Of a DNA stretch of 29,517 bases, positions 1 through 10,559 are shown one piece after another. The DNA comes from Trichomonas tenax (lineage: Eukaryota; Parabasalia; Trichomonadida; Trichomonadidae). Each line of letters opens with the position of its first letter. Position 1 is the stretch's first letter. The DNA is taken from NCBI GenBank assembly GCA_023091735.1, contig JALKBU010000643.1, forward strand, positions 1 to 29,517, in the 5' to 3' direction. A program made the position numbers and the translations under genes. The notes below the pieces were generated by a model. The model saw only the letters and a list, made by a program, of their open reading frames with translations, had not been told where the DNA came from and searched no databases.

Positions 1-2
1 AC

Positions 3-127
3 AAAGACATTTATAACACTTTTTATAAAGGTGACAATTTGCCCGCGCAAAAAAGTGATAGTTTAATCGTGAAAAGTGACTTTAAGGTTCTCTGACACTT
101 TTTGATGTTCACTTTTGTCCTAGACTC
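3..127 (+). repeat. Left copy of a ~125 bp inverted repeat bounding the window
   Basis: This stretch matches the reverse complement of 29307-29431 at roughly 90 percent by eye, with only single-base differences and one-base gaps. The longest perfect blocks include ACTTTTTATAAAGGTGACAA and TGAAAAGTGACTTTAAGGTT. Inside the repeat the word AAAAGTGAC recurs several times in both orientations. It may be the end of a dispersed transposon-like repeat; whether the body lies inside or outside the window cannot be told here. No coding potential was seen in it. Confidence 0.85.
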
Positions 128-833
128 GTATTTATGTGAAAGTTTAAATATTTAGTCAAATAAAGCTAGTTAAGTAGTAAAAGTTGGATAAAACAATATT
201 AAAGTAGCTGCAATAAGTATTTTCATCTATTAAAAGCAACAAATCGACGTTTTTAATTGAGAATTTTGCATATTCACGTAGGATGATTTATTTTTGCTTT
301 GTTAGTAGTTATATCTCATCTATAGGGCCTCCATAATGAGCCTCTCGAACTTTTCTAGAAAATTTGAAGTTTTGAGTGCTGTGGAAACTAAACTTTCTTG
401 GAAAAACTAACAATAACCTTAAATGGCTTGGGATAACACTGGGGATTAAACATGTTTTTTCAAGAGGGTGGTTAATGTTAAGCCTTCCCAATTATTTAAA
501 ATTTTCTGGAACTTGATTGCTAGGTCGATTAAATCAAAGCTTCAATTTAAAAGCCAAAAAGGGGGGTTTAAATATCGTTTATCTTCAGAATTATTTTGGG
601 CTTTTTCAGTAAAATTTGAACTTAGTATAATATATGCAGTAGAAAAAGTCCGATCATTTTTGTGTCACGTTTGTGATTTTTCTGAACTTTACTGTAAGGT
701 TATAAATTTTTATGATATATTTGGCATCTACACCATATGTTGATTCTAAATTTCTATTTATTTTATGCTAATAGGCACTTTTTCAGAGTGGAATTACTTC
801 TGTTATTTTTGTTTTCATATTACGATAAAAAAA
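128..833. other. AT-rich spacer without a recognisable gene
   Basis: About 700 bases between the left inverted repeat and the first gene. Short open frames exist on both strands (for example 468-743 +) but they are low in complexity, lack an Inr and resemble nothing I know. The last 70 bases contain an upstream in-frame ATG (765) that I do not use as the start of the next gene. Confidence 0.5.
815..820 (+). promoter_or_regulatory. Inr-like element of the first coiled-coil gene
   Basis: TCATAT fits the trichomonad initiator consensus TCAYW and ends 13 bases before the ATG at 834, the usual spacing. It therefore argues that translation begins at 834 and not at the in-frame ATG at 765, which would lie upstream of the transcript start. 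Confidence 0.55.
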
Positions 834-2936
834 ATGTTTGGGCAAGGCTCTGATGCTGTAGAAAAGTTCAGAGCCCAACAAAAAGCTCAATACGCGGCTA
901 ATTTGAAACAGCAGATCGAAGAACAAGCGAAACAGAACGTCAGACAATCCGCTGCGCAACAAATGATTCAAAATCAAAAACCTCTATGCAGGCAGATACA
1001 AATACTGCAGAAAAACAAATTTTCTAACTATGGCAATGACGTTAACAATGAAATCAAAGAAATTCCTTTATCAAAAATCCAAGAAACATTTGAAAATGAG
1101 CCAATTTCTGCGAGAAGGCACCAAGATTCGCCGCCAAAACGCGAAATTTCACCATATAATCCGCCAAATAACGACATTGCGCTTCAAAATCTTCAATTTA
1201 CAATAGATCGAATTATTTCAATTGACATTCCAAATCGAATTAAACCTTGCGAGGATGCTATATACAACATAAACATGAAAGTTGAGAGATCAATTACATC
1301 AAATAATGAACAAATTCAAAATATACAAGATAAATTTTCCGAAATAACAATATCCATCAACAATATTTCACGTAGAATTGCAGAAAATTCCGATAAAATT
1401 CGATTTGCTATATCAGAAGTACAACAAGACAATCAAAAACTTAGAGTTTCTCTTGTTTCAACAAATAATCGCGTTCAAAATCTCGAAGGATATATGGGGA
1501 AGCTCGAAGAGAGTTTTAACACAATATCGATGCGTCAAGGAATGCTGGAACAAAGTGTAGCGCAATCTGTTGGTCAATTATCGCAAATTCTTACCGGATT
1601 GTCGACTTCGACACAAGCAAACGATCAGCATCTTATGACACAGATAGAATCACTCAATAAGCAAACAGTAACAGCGCTGCTTCATTCGAACTCGAATATT
1701 CAGCAATTATCGGAATCAATTAATTCACTCACGGAAAACGTGAAACAATCATTTAATGTTGTTCGGAAAGAGTTTGATGATAGATTAATTGATGTGACTC
1801 AAAAGACGCAGAATGCCACTCTTGAGAATGCGCAGGCATTCCAAGTGTTGCAGGAAGAAGTCGTTGAGACATTCAACAGTCTTAAGGATGTCGTGGAAAA
1901 GTCAAACAGAGCAATGGAAATTGCAATTCAAAGAGAATACGAAATGCGACAAAATGATAATATGTCATTATTGGAAGCTAATGATATATTTACTTCTGCA
2001 GTTGCTGGTCAATTGACAAATCTGGCAAAAGCTATTGAGCGTACAAACATTAATATCAAATCTTCCGTTGAAACTGGTTGCGCGATGCATTTAGGAACGT
2101 GGCGTGGAGATTTGGACAAATTTATCAGCGAAACTGTTTCTAATGTTGAAGAGTGCCAAGGAAAGATGAGAGCAGTCGAGAATAGACTCGCTCAGTGCTC
2201 AAATGATTCGAATTTAGCATCAAGGATTGATAAATTGGAAAATCTCATCAATCAATATAATGCGAAGCTTCAACAGACGGAACAAAACGCAAAGAAAACA
2301 CCAAAAACTTCAGAAGATCCAATATTCAGTCCAAGAATAGCAGAAATTAAGTTATCATCAAAAAATGATAACCAGGAGATTCCTCTAAAGCCGGTTAAAA
2401 TCACTTCTGCAGATGACGACAGTCGTCGTCCACCGCCAATATCAACAACATTTTTAACACAAGCTGAACCAAAGGAAGAATTCGCTCCAAAGAAGATATC
2501 ACCAAAACCAGCACAAATCAAACCACCACAACTATTATCACAACTTCGTGAACACATTCGTGATCCATCTCCAAAACTCGAAACTGACCTAAAACCAATT
2601 CTTAGCATTCCAATAGAGCCAACAGAGCCACCAAAATCATCGGCACCTAAACTGAAGAAGAAACTCGAACCTGTTGTTCAGATGCCGCAAAATCAAGTTA
2701 AAGATGAACCAAAGCATTCCGCGAAATCGAAGGAAAGAAACACTCCAAGATCGCACCAAAGTGATCACCAGATTCCAGAAAAATCAGATGATTTTGATGA
2801 AGAGGTTTTTGATGATCTCGAAGGCTACGATAGATCTAAGGATGACTCAGACAGTGATAATTTCATTGGCATGAAATTTGAAGATCCCGGAAAATCACTG
2901 AAAGACGTTTTGTTTTTCAACGACAAGAAGGAATAA
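834..2936 (+). CDS. Coiled-coil protein, probably cytoskeletal
   Basis: A 700-residue protein of unrecognised family. Residues 1-40 are charged and Gln/Ala-rich and carry the pattern Y20-x3-L24-x2-Q27-I28, which resembles the short YxxxLxxQI motifs of microtubule and centrosome proteins such as CSPP1 and CCDC66; this parallel is an inference. Residues of about 110-480 are long, Gln/Asn/Ser-rich amphipathic helix with heptad spacing, so a coiled coil is likely. About 480-640 is a Pro/Lys-rich, probably disordered linker with many SP and PP pairs, and the last 60 residues are strongly acidic. The start at 834 is preferred over 765 because an Inr-like TCATAT lies between them. The stop codon overlaps TAAA, the trichomonad poly(A) signal. 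No membrane segment or enzyme motif is visible. It could equally be a scaffold or filament protein. Confidence 0.8.
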   Translation: MFGQGSDAVEKFRAQQKAQYAANLKQQIEEQAKQNVRQSAAQQMIQNQKPLCRQIQILQKNKFSNYGNDVNNEIKEIPLSKIQETFENEPISARRHQDSPPKREISPYNPPNNDIALQNLQFTIDRIISIDIPNRIKPCEDAIYNINMKVERSITSNNEQIQNIQDKFSEITISINNISRRIAENSDKIRFAISEVQQDNQKLRVSLVSTNNRVQNLEGYMGKLEESFNTISMRQGMLEQSVAQSVGQLSQILTGLSTSTQANDQHLMTQIESLNKQTVTALLHSNSNIQQLSESINSLTENVKQSFNVVRKEFDDRLIDVTQKTQNATLENAQAFQVLQEEVVETFNSLKDVVEKSNRAMEIAIQREYEMRQNDNMSLLEANDIFTSAVAGQLTNLAKAIERTNINIKSSVETGCAMHLGTWRGDLDKFISETVSNVEECQGKMRAVENRLAQCSNDSNLASRIDKLENLINQYNAKLQQTEQNAKKTPKTSEDPIFSPRIAEIKLSSKNDNQEIPLKPVKITSADDDSRRPPPISTTFLTQAEPKEEFAPKKISPKPAQIKPPQLLSQLREHIRDPSPKLETDLKPILSIPIEPTEPPKSSAPKLKKKLEPVVQMPQNQVKDEPKHSAKSKERNTPRSHQSDHQIPEKSDDFDEEVFDDLEGYDRSKDDSDSDNFIGMKFEDPGKSLKDVLFFNDKKE

Positions 2937-3525
2937 AACCATTTTTTATTTGTTTGTTAGTAAATCACTCTCTTATTTCGACAGAAATATTTCTTTCTTT
3001 CATTTGTGCGCCAGAAATTGAAGTGAGGCCTATTATGGAAGCAATGCTGATACCAAATTGAGCATTTTCATTTATGATGTCAACAAATATTCATGGAGCT
3101 GATATAAAATGATTTCATGAATCCATATAATCGTATTTAAGTTCATGTTTTTCTTTGCATCATCTTGGAATTGATTGATATATTATATATAGGTCAATAC
3201 ACGATTTTAAAAATTTTGCGAACATTTGAAGGAAAATTCATAGATTGACTTAAACTTAATAATGTTAACGTGCGATAGTGAAACAGAGTATATTTAGAAT
3301 CAAAAAATTATGTCTAAGGCGAATTTTCAATTACACATGATATTTATGATTCATTGAACAGCAAAATGAATCAAAAAGTCTTTAAGGCCCGACTTGCATA
3401 TAAAAGTGACAATTCACCTTAAAATTTGTTAAAAAAACAACCTTTGCTTAAATTGATTACTATCGAATTTAGAGTCTAACTGTAAAGGAAAGAGGCTTTA
3501 GTTCCTTAAATTAAAAAAAAATAGA
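2937..3525. other. AT-rich spacer, nothing recognised
   Basis: About 590 bases with no open frame of note. A phrase near 3400 (AAAAGTGACAATT) recalls the word found in the window-end repeats but is too short to call a repeat copy. Confidence 0.5.
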
Positions 3526-3866
3526 TTTGGAACATTAAAAACATCTGCCATAGTCTCTGACATGTTGGGCATTGGTAGATTTATATTATGAATTAATTAT
3601 TGTGCTTGAGACATCTTTGTGAAATTATTTCTTCTGAACATTTAAACTTTTATGCAACGGACAACAGTGATTCGCCTTGGGATAGAGCTGATGCGATTGC
3701 ATTTTTCATTCCAGGTGTTATATCTGCAAGTTTCGTAAGCGGCTTGTCTAAAATTGATACGCAAAGTCGGCGAAACTCGTTTTTTAACTCACTGGATTAA
3801 CTTCTTGCTAAGTTATTGAAACCCAATGTACAAAATCATGTTGTGCATGATATATTAAAGAATTAG
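3526..3866 (+). pseudogene. Fragment of a degraded helical-repeat-like protein gene
   Basis: One frame from 3597 to 3800 reads as a balanced, non-repetitive protein segment with a Trp-Asp-Arg-Ala-Asp core, and has no ATG start. After the TAA at 3798 the same frame continues as LLAKLLKPNVQNHVVHDILK up to a TAG at 3864. Just upstream, another frame gives a similar-looking piece containing SAIVSDMLGIGRF, which would join it by a frameshift near 3590. The composition resembles alpha-helical HEAT/ARM-type repeats, but I do not recognise the family. I infer a decayed gene fragment with at least one stop and one frameshift; chance open frames in AT-rich DNA are rarely so complex. Confidence 0.4.
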
Positions 3867-4152
3867 CTAACAAAGTCTATATTTCATTAAAATATTAGGT
3901 ATATCTTGCATCAAAAACATTGATTTGCCATGATGTGCTTTACTCATTATAATATATTATATTCCCATTGTATAGCATTTTTATAAAGTAAAATATGTTG
4001 TTGTCGATGATAAATAGGTAAATCTAATCACAAATATGCTTTTTTAGCTTTTTTTGGAAAAAATATTCCAAGTGTTCACAAATAAGCTCTGTGTGTTATT
4101 CTCCCAAAAATGATGATGACTCTTCTTTGCGCGGCTAAATTTGAAAAGTTTA

Positions 4153-7100
4153 TTAAATTGAGAAGAATAGAGCGGGAAAATTTGAAAATTCTGGATTTAA
4201 CAATCTTTCTTTGTCTTGATTCAGTTTTGGAAGTAATTTTGGAAGGAAGCGATTGCCATCGTCATAACTCTTAAAGCACATTGTCGGTGTGATTGAAAGT
4301 GTGTAGTCAACTGCGCATTTGTCAACTAAATAGTTGAATATTTTCTCTGAGTGGATAATAGACTCATTAAGAAGAGTTTGGTTCTGGAATGGATATCGCT
4401 GGTTGATGTTCAATCCATATCGGCAAAAAATATCGAATATGTCGAGTCTATCGTTTATGATTGATTCCAATGCAGGACTGTAGTAATTGATGTTCCCTTA
4501 AACTTCATTGCTTTTTGCACTGAGATGAAGCATCTTCTCTATGACATTGCAATGACCGTAGCAAACAGCAAAATGAAGTAAATATATGAGTTGATCGCTC
4601 TGCACGATGCTTTCTTCAACGCCATTGATGATGCCGAGTATCATTTTAAAATTACTGCTTTGTTCGTAATCAGGATGCATCGGCTTAATCCATTCATCTT
4701 CTTCCATATAATCCATTCTATTGATATATTTGCTGAATTTGGATGACGGCGCATCTTTTGCTATGAGAATGAATGCTGCATCAATCTGAATATCAGATGA
4801 TATTGCATTTAATACTGAGATAGCATATTTTTTGATATCAAATTTGTTGACGCGGTGAAGAAGATCATCTTGACCCTTGAAGCTTAGATTAATCATTTCA
4901 GCATTAGAATTAAATTTCATTTCATCTTCTTTTTTGCTTAATTTTGTAATGATCTTTGATATATAATGAAGAGTATTCTTAGAATGCTTTTGAATGCATG
5001 AGAGCGCTGTACGGCAGCCAAAGAAATCAACTGTTGCACCTTTTGAAAGGAAGAAATCAAATAAATTTTTGTCATCGAGAACAATTGAATATTGGATTGG
5101 TGTATAATAGTAAATTGCATTGACATCAATCGAGAAATCATTAATCAACTTATCGATAAGAGAAACATCCTTTATATTCATAGCCTGGAAGAAAATCTTC
5201 ATTTGTATTTCCTTCGAAATTTTGTAATTTTCAATAATGAATTTAAAAGCATCTTGATTCATTTTGCTCTTCAAAGAATTATATTCAACAGATGTAATTG
5301 TAAATTCGCCTTGGACATAATTTGTTAGTTCTTTGATTGAATAATGAAAGGTCACCTTTGGAATCATTTCTTTATAGGTTTTGAATAAATACTGCTGATA
5401 TTGTTTAGAAAGATCATCAAAGATTTCATTTGCTTTGTCGGGGAATCTATTGGCCAATATGTCGATTAAGCGAGTGTTGTATGGTCTATTATCTAAGCAT
5501 CTGTGCAGGTGTTCTTAAGTAATATCTGGAGTTGCATCCAAAAGTGAATTCTGGGCTTTCGCGGTTTTTGCATATTTATAATACTTGATATCATCTGAAT
5601 TCCTCTTTCCATTCAAGAAGATTTCCTCATTGTAATCATCAATATCGATTAATCGTTTGCATATAATGTCTCTGATTGAAAAGAACTAAATATTTGCTGG
5701 ATTGTATATACGATTCATCAATCCATCTCTGATCAATGGAGTCCTCTCTAGAAGTTGAAACTCATCACACATAAATGCTTGCAAAAGGATGAGTTTTGCA
5801 TAGCAATATGTATTAATATTGAGAAGTTCCTTGATATTAATATATCTTATAAATTCTGTTTTTTGTAGCATTTTCACAAATTTTTCAGTTGGATGAATTG
5901 CAAGCAGATTTAACATCATATTGAATGTCTCTAAGTCAGCTGTTTCACATAATTTCTCGACGATATCATATTTTAAATAAAGATAATTGACGACTAAATT
6001 GCTATTCGTTTTGAATAAGGTCTTCAATCCATTGATTAAGTTTGATTTTGCTTCAATGCCATCTTCAATATATCTTAATCCATCGATTATTGAAATATGA
6101 ATAAGTTCCTTCTAATGAATTTTTGAATTTGAATAGGAAATCCTTAAATTCATGGCTTCTAATGTTTCTATGAATTTTAATGAATTTCAGTAACTTATAA
6201 AAGTCATTGAGTGCGATTTCATCAATCTTTTATGTAAATATTGCGCTGATGATTTCATCGTGGCATACATTAGTTGTCATCAATAATTCCATCAATATAT
6301 CTTTGGAAACTAAATCCGGATATTTTGTAACTAAATAATAAACCAAAACTCTTTCTGTTCTGTATTTTGAAGCCAACAAAGCATTGATTTTATCTTTTGT
6401 TATAGGAATTTTTCGATACAGCAATTGAATTTTCTCATCAGGTGATTCAGCTTTATCAAATATTTCATGAAGATGATCGATAGAATATGGACATATTTTC
6501 TCCATCATAGAAATCATCTCTGTGTTAAATTCAAATCTTTCGAAGTATGGAGAATCAGCAATGGCTTTGATGTGAACTTGAAAATTAATTTCCAATGATT
6601 TTTCGAATATTCTTTGTAAGCGTGAAATGCCTTGAGTATAAAATTTTAAGAAATTGTTCAAAACTCTTACATCAGTTGCGAGAAGGAATAATTGTGGTGT
6701 TGGAATAACAAACTCACTTAAATAAAAAGCTGCAGCATCAATATGATCGATCAAAAGAGCAACATAGAAATAAATACAATCAACAATTTTGTTGCTCTTC
6801 ATTGAAGCCGATAGTGCCTTGATCGAATATGAAGAACATTCAGGATGGCAATTCCTTTCATTGTGTATATAACAGAATTGAACTTCATGGTTCTCTTTGA
6901 TCCAATCATAAATTTCATCTTGATTATAATCGAGAGCAACGTTTCCATATGAACCAAAATTATAGAGATGCCAGAATTCGAATGATTTCTTTGTTTCCTT
7001 CTGCGACTGAATATTTGATAATGCTGTCATCCATTTCGACTGATTTCGCGATGTAGTATTTGAATATGTTGAGAGCTCCATAAAACGCTGATTCTTTGAT

Positions 7101-7697
7101 GAGATTTGGTGGATCTTCCGAATTTGGTGATTTGAGCTGCAAAATAAAATCGAGATCATCATTGATCAGAGCATTGACAATCTCGAATTTATTTTCATTA
7201 TTGAAGAGATTCTCTCTGATTTTAACAAAACTATCTGGGATAAAGAACTGTTCTGAAATAGGCTCAGTTGTAAGTTGATGAGCTTCATATGCTGAACATT
7301 TATCGGTCTCGAGTAAGAAATGAACAAAATCAGAATGAACTTTAAGAAAAGTGAGGAAACGATTTCTTGTGGAAACTGAAAGCTGTGTGAACAACAAAAC
7401 GTATTCCTTAACAAGATTTGGCCTCGCTTAAACAGAGATTGCAAATTCATATTCTCCTAAAACAGGGTGATTTTCGATGAAATCAACTAAGTATTTTGTA
7501 TCATCTTCATTCTTCTGATTGAAACTCAATAGTTTTTGCTGAAATTTATAAATTTCATTTAATTCTGGTGGAATTTCGACATCGCAGACAGAATCTGGTG
7601 GATTAAACTTTGCATCCATATCGTAGTCATATCTTAAGCGTTTCAGTATCTCCCTTCTGACTTCGTAAAAGTCTCTATCTTCATAATATCTATACAT
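4153..7697 (-). pseudogene. Ankyrin/DUF3447-type repeat protein, multiply broken
   Basis: The pieces on the minus strand add up to a protein of about 1,180 residues resembling the large trichomonad family of DUF3447-plus-ankyrin proteins. The N-terminus (YYEDRDF..., from 7697) is helical; later parts show ankyrin-like hairpins such as YGNVALDYNQDEIYDWIKEN and LLHFAVCYGHCNVIEKML. The frame is broken by TAA 7428-7430, a frameshift near 6960, TAA 6230-6232, TAG 6112-6114 with a frameshift at about 6068-6115, TAG 5686-5688, TAA 5515-5517 and TAA 4498-4500. On both sides of each stop the protein reads on sensibly, so this is one former gene and not several small ones. The promoter side appears intact (Inr at 7703-7708). 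Function in this family is unknown beyond probable protein binding. Confidence 0.85.
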
Positions 7698-7702
7698 TGA
7701 AA

Positions 7703-7708
7703 AAATGA
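7703..7708 (-). promoter_or_regulatory. Inr-like element of the ankyrin pseudogene
   Basis: On the minus strand TCATTT, a full match to TCAYTW, lies five bases before the ATG at 7697. Its retention suggests that the broken gene may still be transcribed. Confidence 0.5.
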
Positions 7709-7979
7709 AGTCATTTTATAAAAAATACATTAATTGAATCATAAGGCGTGAAAATTTTTCTGTTAAATTTCTTATCAGACCATTTCCTGCATAATTATAA
7801 AAATTTCATTTCTGAATTCAGAATATGATAAGACGGCAAATAAAGAAAAATTTTTAGGACTTTCCTGCCTTCCATATGTATGACATACATCAACAATATT
7901 CCAATATTCAGTCTGTGGGATCCTAAATATACTCTAATTCACTAACGCAAGTCAACACAATTTTTGAAATCGAGTAACG

Positions 7980-8861
7980 TACCCCCTCCAGGAGGGGTCA
8001 AAAATGCTATGAGGGGTCAATCTCAATTTTTGATAGCTTTACACCGGCAATTTGTCGCGGCGGCAAAATGTCAATGTCACATTTCATTTTACATCGACAA
8101 TTTGCCACGAAAGATCGTTGACATAAATTATATTTAATATCACCATTTAGGCATGTTACATTAAAGCAGTAATGTATCAATCTATATGATTTATGAATAA
8201 TGAGTTTTGATTTTAATAATTTTATTTATTCTGTACTAGATAGATGCATCTAATTCATATCACCATGGCTTCAAAAGAGGATTGACTTCGAGGATGCCTC
8301 TAATGGCCTTTGATGAAATTTTACAAGATTCAACTTGCATCGCTGATTGATTGCTGATGATTGGAAGCATTATTAAGTCAGTAGACGCCTCTTAGATGCA
8401 TTATTATACTTCAGTAGAAGCGTTCTTCATGCGATTTTAAATAAGTGGAAGCTTCATAGATGCCATATTAAGTCCGTAGAAGCGTCCTAGATGTCCTCTC
8501 ATGTTAATAGAAGCCTCTTCGGTTGGAAATTCGATTTGTAACATTGTTACGGACATCATCTTGAATTAGCAGAAACTCCCTAAATACATATTTCAGTCAA
8601 TAAAAATGCTTTAGATCTAATATAATCTGTCTCATAATGTCTTGTACAATTCCTTAAGTATTTGATGTTATTATTTTCAACTAAATTTTCACTTGTATAT
8701 TGATTTAAATAAATAACATTAACCCGAATTATGCTATTTTTATATAAATAACCTTAAAATACATTAGGGTTTATTATGATTAATTAGGCGTGTCAATTTG
8801 CCGGAGTAAAGCTATCAAAAAGCTGGTTACCCAATTCTCTGGTTTATCCCTGGAGGGGGTA
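7980..8861. mobile_element. Non-autonomous TIR element, mariner/Stowaway-like
   Basis: The two ends are inverted copies: CCCCCTCCAGG at 7982-7992 pairs with CCTGGAGGGGG at 8849-8859. Further in, TTTTGATAGCTTTACACCGG (starting near 8028) pairs with a near-identical inverted block at about 8801-8820. The sequence between these paired blocks differs on the two sides. A TA dinucleotide flanks each end (7980-7981 and 8860-8861), as expected for target duplication by the Tc1/mariner superfamily, and the C/T-rich terminus resembles Stowaway-type MITEs. There is no transposase open frame in the 878 bp, so it would depend on an enzyme encoded elsewhere. It carries a degenerate 31-bp tandem array. Confidence 0.7.
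8370..8620 (+). repeat. Degenerate 31-bp minisatellite inside the mobile element
   Basis: Units starting near 8414, 8445, 8476 and 8507 are spaced by 31 bases and share the consensus core GTAGAAGCxTCxTAGATGCC followed by TTAAGTC. A shorter unit begins at 8391, and more diverged units follow near 8567 and 8600. No open frame runs through it, so it is most likely a non-coding array gained by the element. Confidence 0.6.
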
Positions 8862-9095
8862 CTTTATTGACATTTTTATTTGCTTCTTTGATAAGACATT
8901 GAACTTCATGTGCTTAAAGACAATTCTCTGAAGTATAGAATCCATAAACATAAATTCTTCATTTCCTTGAATATATTCGCAAGTAAACCCGTCATACATG
9001 CATTTACCTTTTCACAGCAAAATAGTATTCATAATCTAGAAAGAAAGGCTTGAATTGCTCTGTTGATGAAATAATAAATACTATTCATTCGAATT

Positions 9096-9372
9096 TGACA
9101 TGTAAAATTTATATGTCAGATATGATTTTTAAAAAAGTGTGAAAATCATATTTTGGATATGATATTTTAAAATTTTATTCGAGATATACTATTTACATAT
9201 TGTTTTAGTGCTTTTTACGAAGTTTGAACAAATAAAATATGCAACTCATGAAGTTACAAAAAATAAATTGTCATGTAAATTATTGCTCTTTGACATGTAA
9301 AATCATTTGTGTCGAAAATATTTGGAAAATTTCCACTTTACACGTCAAATATTTCTATATATGTCACGTAAA
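9096..9372 (+). promoter_or_regulatory. Cluster of TGWCAYGTAAA motifs before the small GC-rich gene
   Basis: TGACATGTAAA occurs at 9096-9106 and 9291-9301, TGTCATGTAAA at 9269-9279, TGTCACGTAAA at 9362-9372, and an inverted variant (TTTACACGTCA) at 9337-9347. The last copy is 69 bases before the ATG at 9441. The same word recurs upstream of other genes in this window, so it is probably a transcription-factor site. Confidence 0.6.
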
Positions 9373-9440
9373 GAGGATTTATTTGACACAAAAAAGTGCA
9401 AAAATCTACAAAATCTAGACGATAGAAAAGGGAGGCCACA

Positions 9441-9716
9441 ATGGCGAAGGCGTCCAATGGAAAGGCCATGAAGGCCCGCAGGAGGAAGAGGCTTGCTGCA
9501 CTCGATCCAGTTTACGAGAGACAGAGAGAAATTATCGCTGCTAGAATGCAGGCGCACATCGATATGCAGAGCGGCCGTGAACCAGAAGTTCCGCCACCAC
9601 CAGTTGGCCAGTGGCAGGCAGAGATCAGGCAGTCTCCAGCTCCTGTCGCTCCATTCAATCGCGAGGAAATCGATGCTGATGTTGAGGCACTCAAGAAGCA
9701 ATTGCTTCCATATTAA
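9441..9716 (+). CDS. Small basic protein of unknown function, GC-rich codons
   Basis: A 91-residue protein. Residues 1-20 are very basic (KARRRKR at about 11-17). Residues 24-45 look like an amphipathic helix (VYERQREIIAARMQAHIDMQ). Then comes a Pro-rich middle with a run of four prolines and a GQW, and a last acidic helix ending in LLPY. I do not recognise the family and see no signal peptide or membrane segment. The gene is clearly richer in G and C than its surroundings and uses C- and G-ending codons like the RPA gene, which in trichomonads usually goes with high expression. The stop overlaps TAAA. A dense cluster of TGWCAYGTAAA motifs lies upstream. The basic N-terminus would suit an RNA- or ribosome-associated role, but this is a guess. 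Confidence 0.75.
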   Translation: MAKASNGKAMKARRRKRLAALDPVYERQREIIAARMQAHIDMQSGREPEVPPPPVGQWQAEIRQSPAPVAPFNREEIDADVEALKKQLLPY

Positions 9717-10103
9717 ATTTCATTAGACTAAAATATATCATTGTTGACGTTATATCTAAATACCGACTAATCTTTACTACTTACAGCTTGATATTTGTTG
9801 ATTATAAAAATAATTTAGATTTTAGACTATAATCAACTATTCTGCTATTCTGTTTATTAAATATAACGAGATTTATGTTGAAGAATCAATTCTATTTTGA
9901 TCAAAAAGGATATATATTATTTATAATTAAAATTTGCGTCGATTAGCCAATGCCTTTTAGATATATGATATATGCAAGAAATAGGTTACAAATTTTGGTT
10001 TTGAGACATTGTTTACATTTGAATATAATGAATGAATTAATAAATTAAAAAATAAATATATATATTTTATAAAAAATAAAGTAATATGCAAAAATATAAA
10101 TAC
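9717..10103. other. Very AT-rich spacer, nothing recognised
   Basis: Roughly 390 bases between the small gene and the 3' end of the phosphodiesterase pseudogene. No reading frame, repeat or RNA structure that I can support. Confidence 0.5.
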
Positions 10104-10559
10104 TCAAAGTTCCTTAGCTGAGCTCTCCCATGTATTGAGATTAGAATGGAGCTGATTACCAATATCTTCAAAACAACCAAAGAATTTCTGATCGGCTTCG
10201 AGAAGCATCTGTTTACCGAATCTATAAAATCCAATCTGATCATTCGGCAATGGAGTTGGGTTATTCCTATCCATTCCTTTTGATATCGGAAGACCCAGTG
10301 ACCTCTCATCGTCGCCCTGAAGCCACCATTCTTCAGAAAGACGCTTGGCCATTTTTGCTCCATCATTAAATGGGCGACAAGTGTTAGAGAGATCTGCTAG
10401 TTTCATGACGGCTTGGCATTCGAGTATTCTCATGTCAAGAGATGCGTCAAACATTCCAATATTCTCGTTAATTTTATCAAGGAAATATTTATGTTTGCTC
10501 ATATCTGTTGAGAAGATAATTTCTGTTACAAGTTTGAAAAGTTCATCTTTCTGTTGTGT

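Noticed and set aside
468..743. 91-codon open frame on the plus strand near the left end
   Set aside because: Low-complexity Phe/Lys/Ile composition, no Inr, no recognisable similarity, and close to repeat sequence; most likely chance.
765..833. Upstream in-frame ATG that would add 23 residues to the first coiled-coil protein
   Set aside because: An Inr-like TCATAT lies between it and the ATG at 834, and the added residues are hydrophobic and unlike the rest.
3380..3425. Possible third copy of the window-end inverted repeat (AAAAGTGACAATT, TTTAAGG words)
   Set aside because: Only short words in a different order match; not enough for a repeat call.
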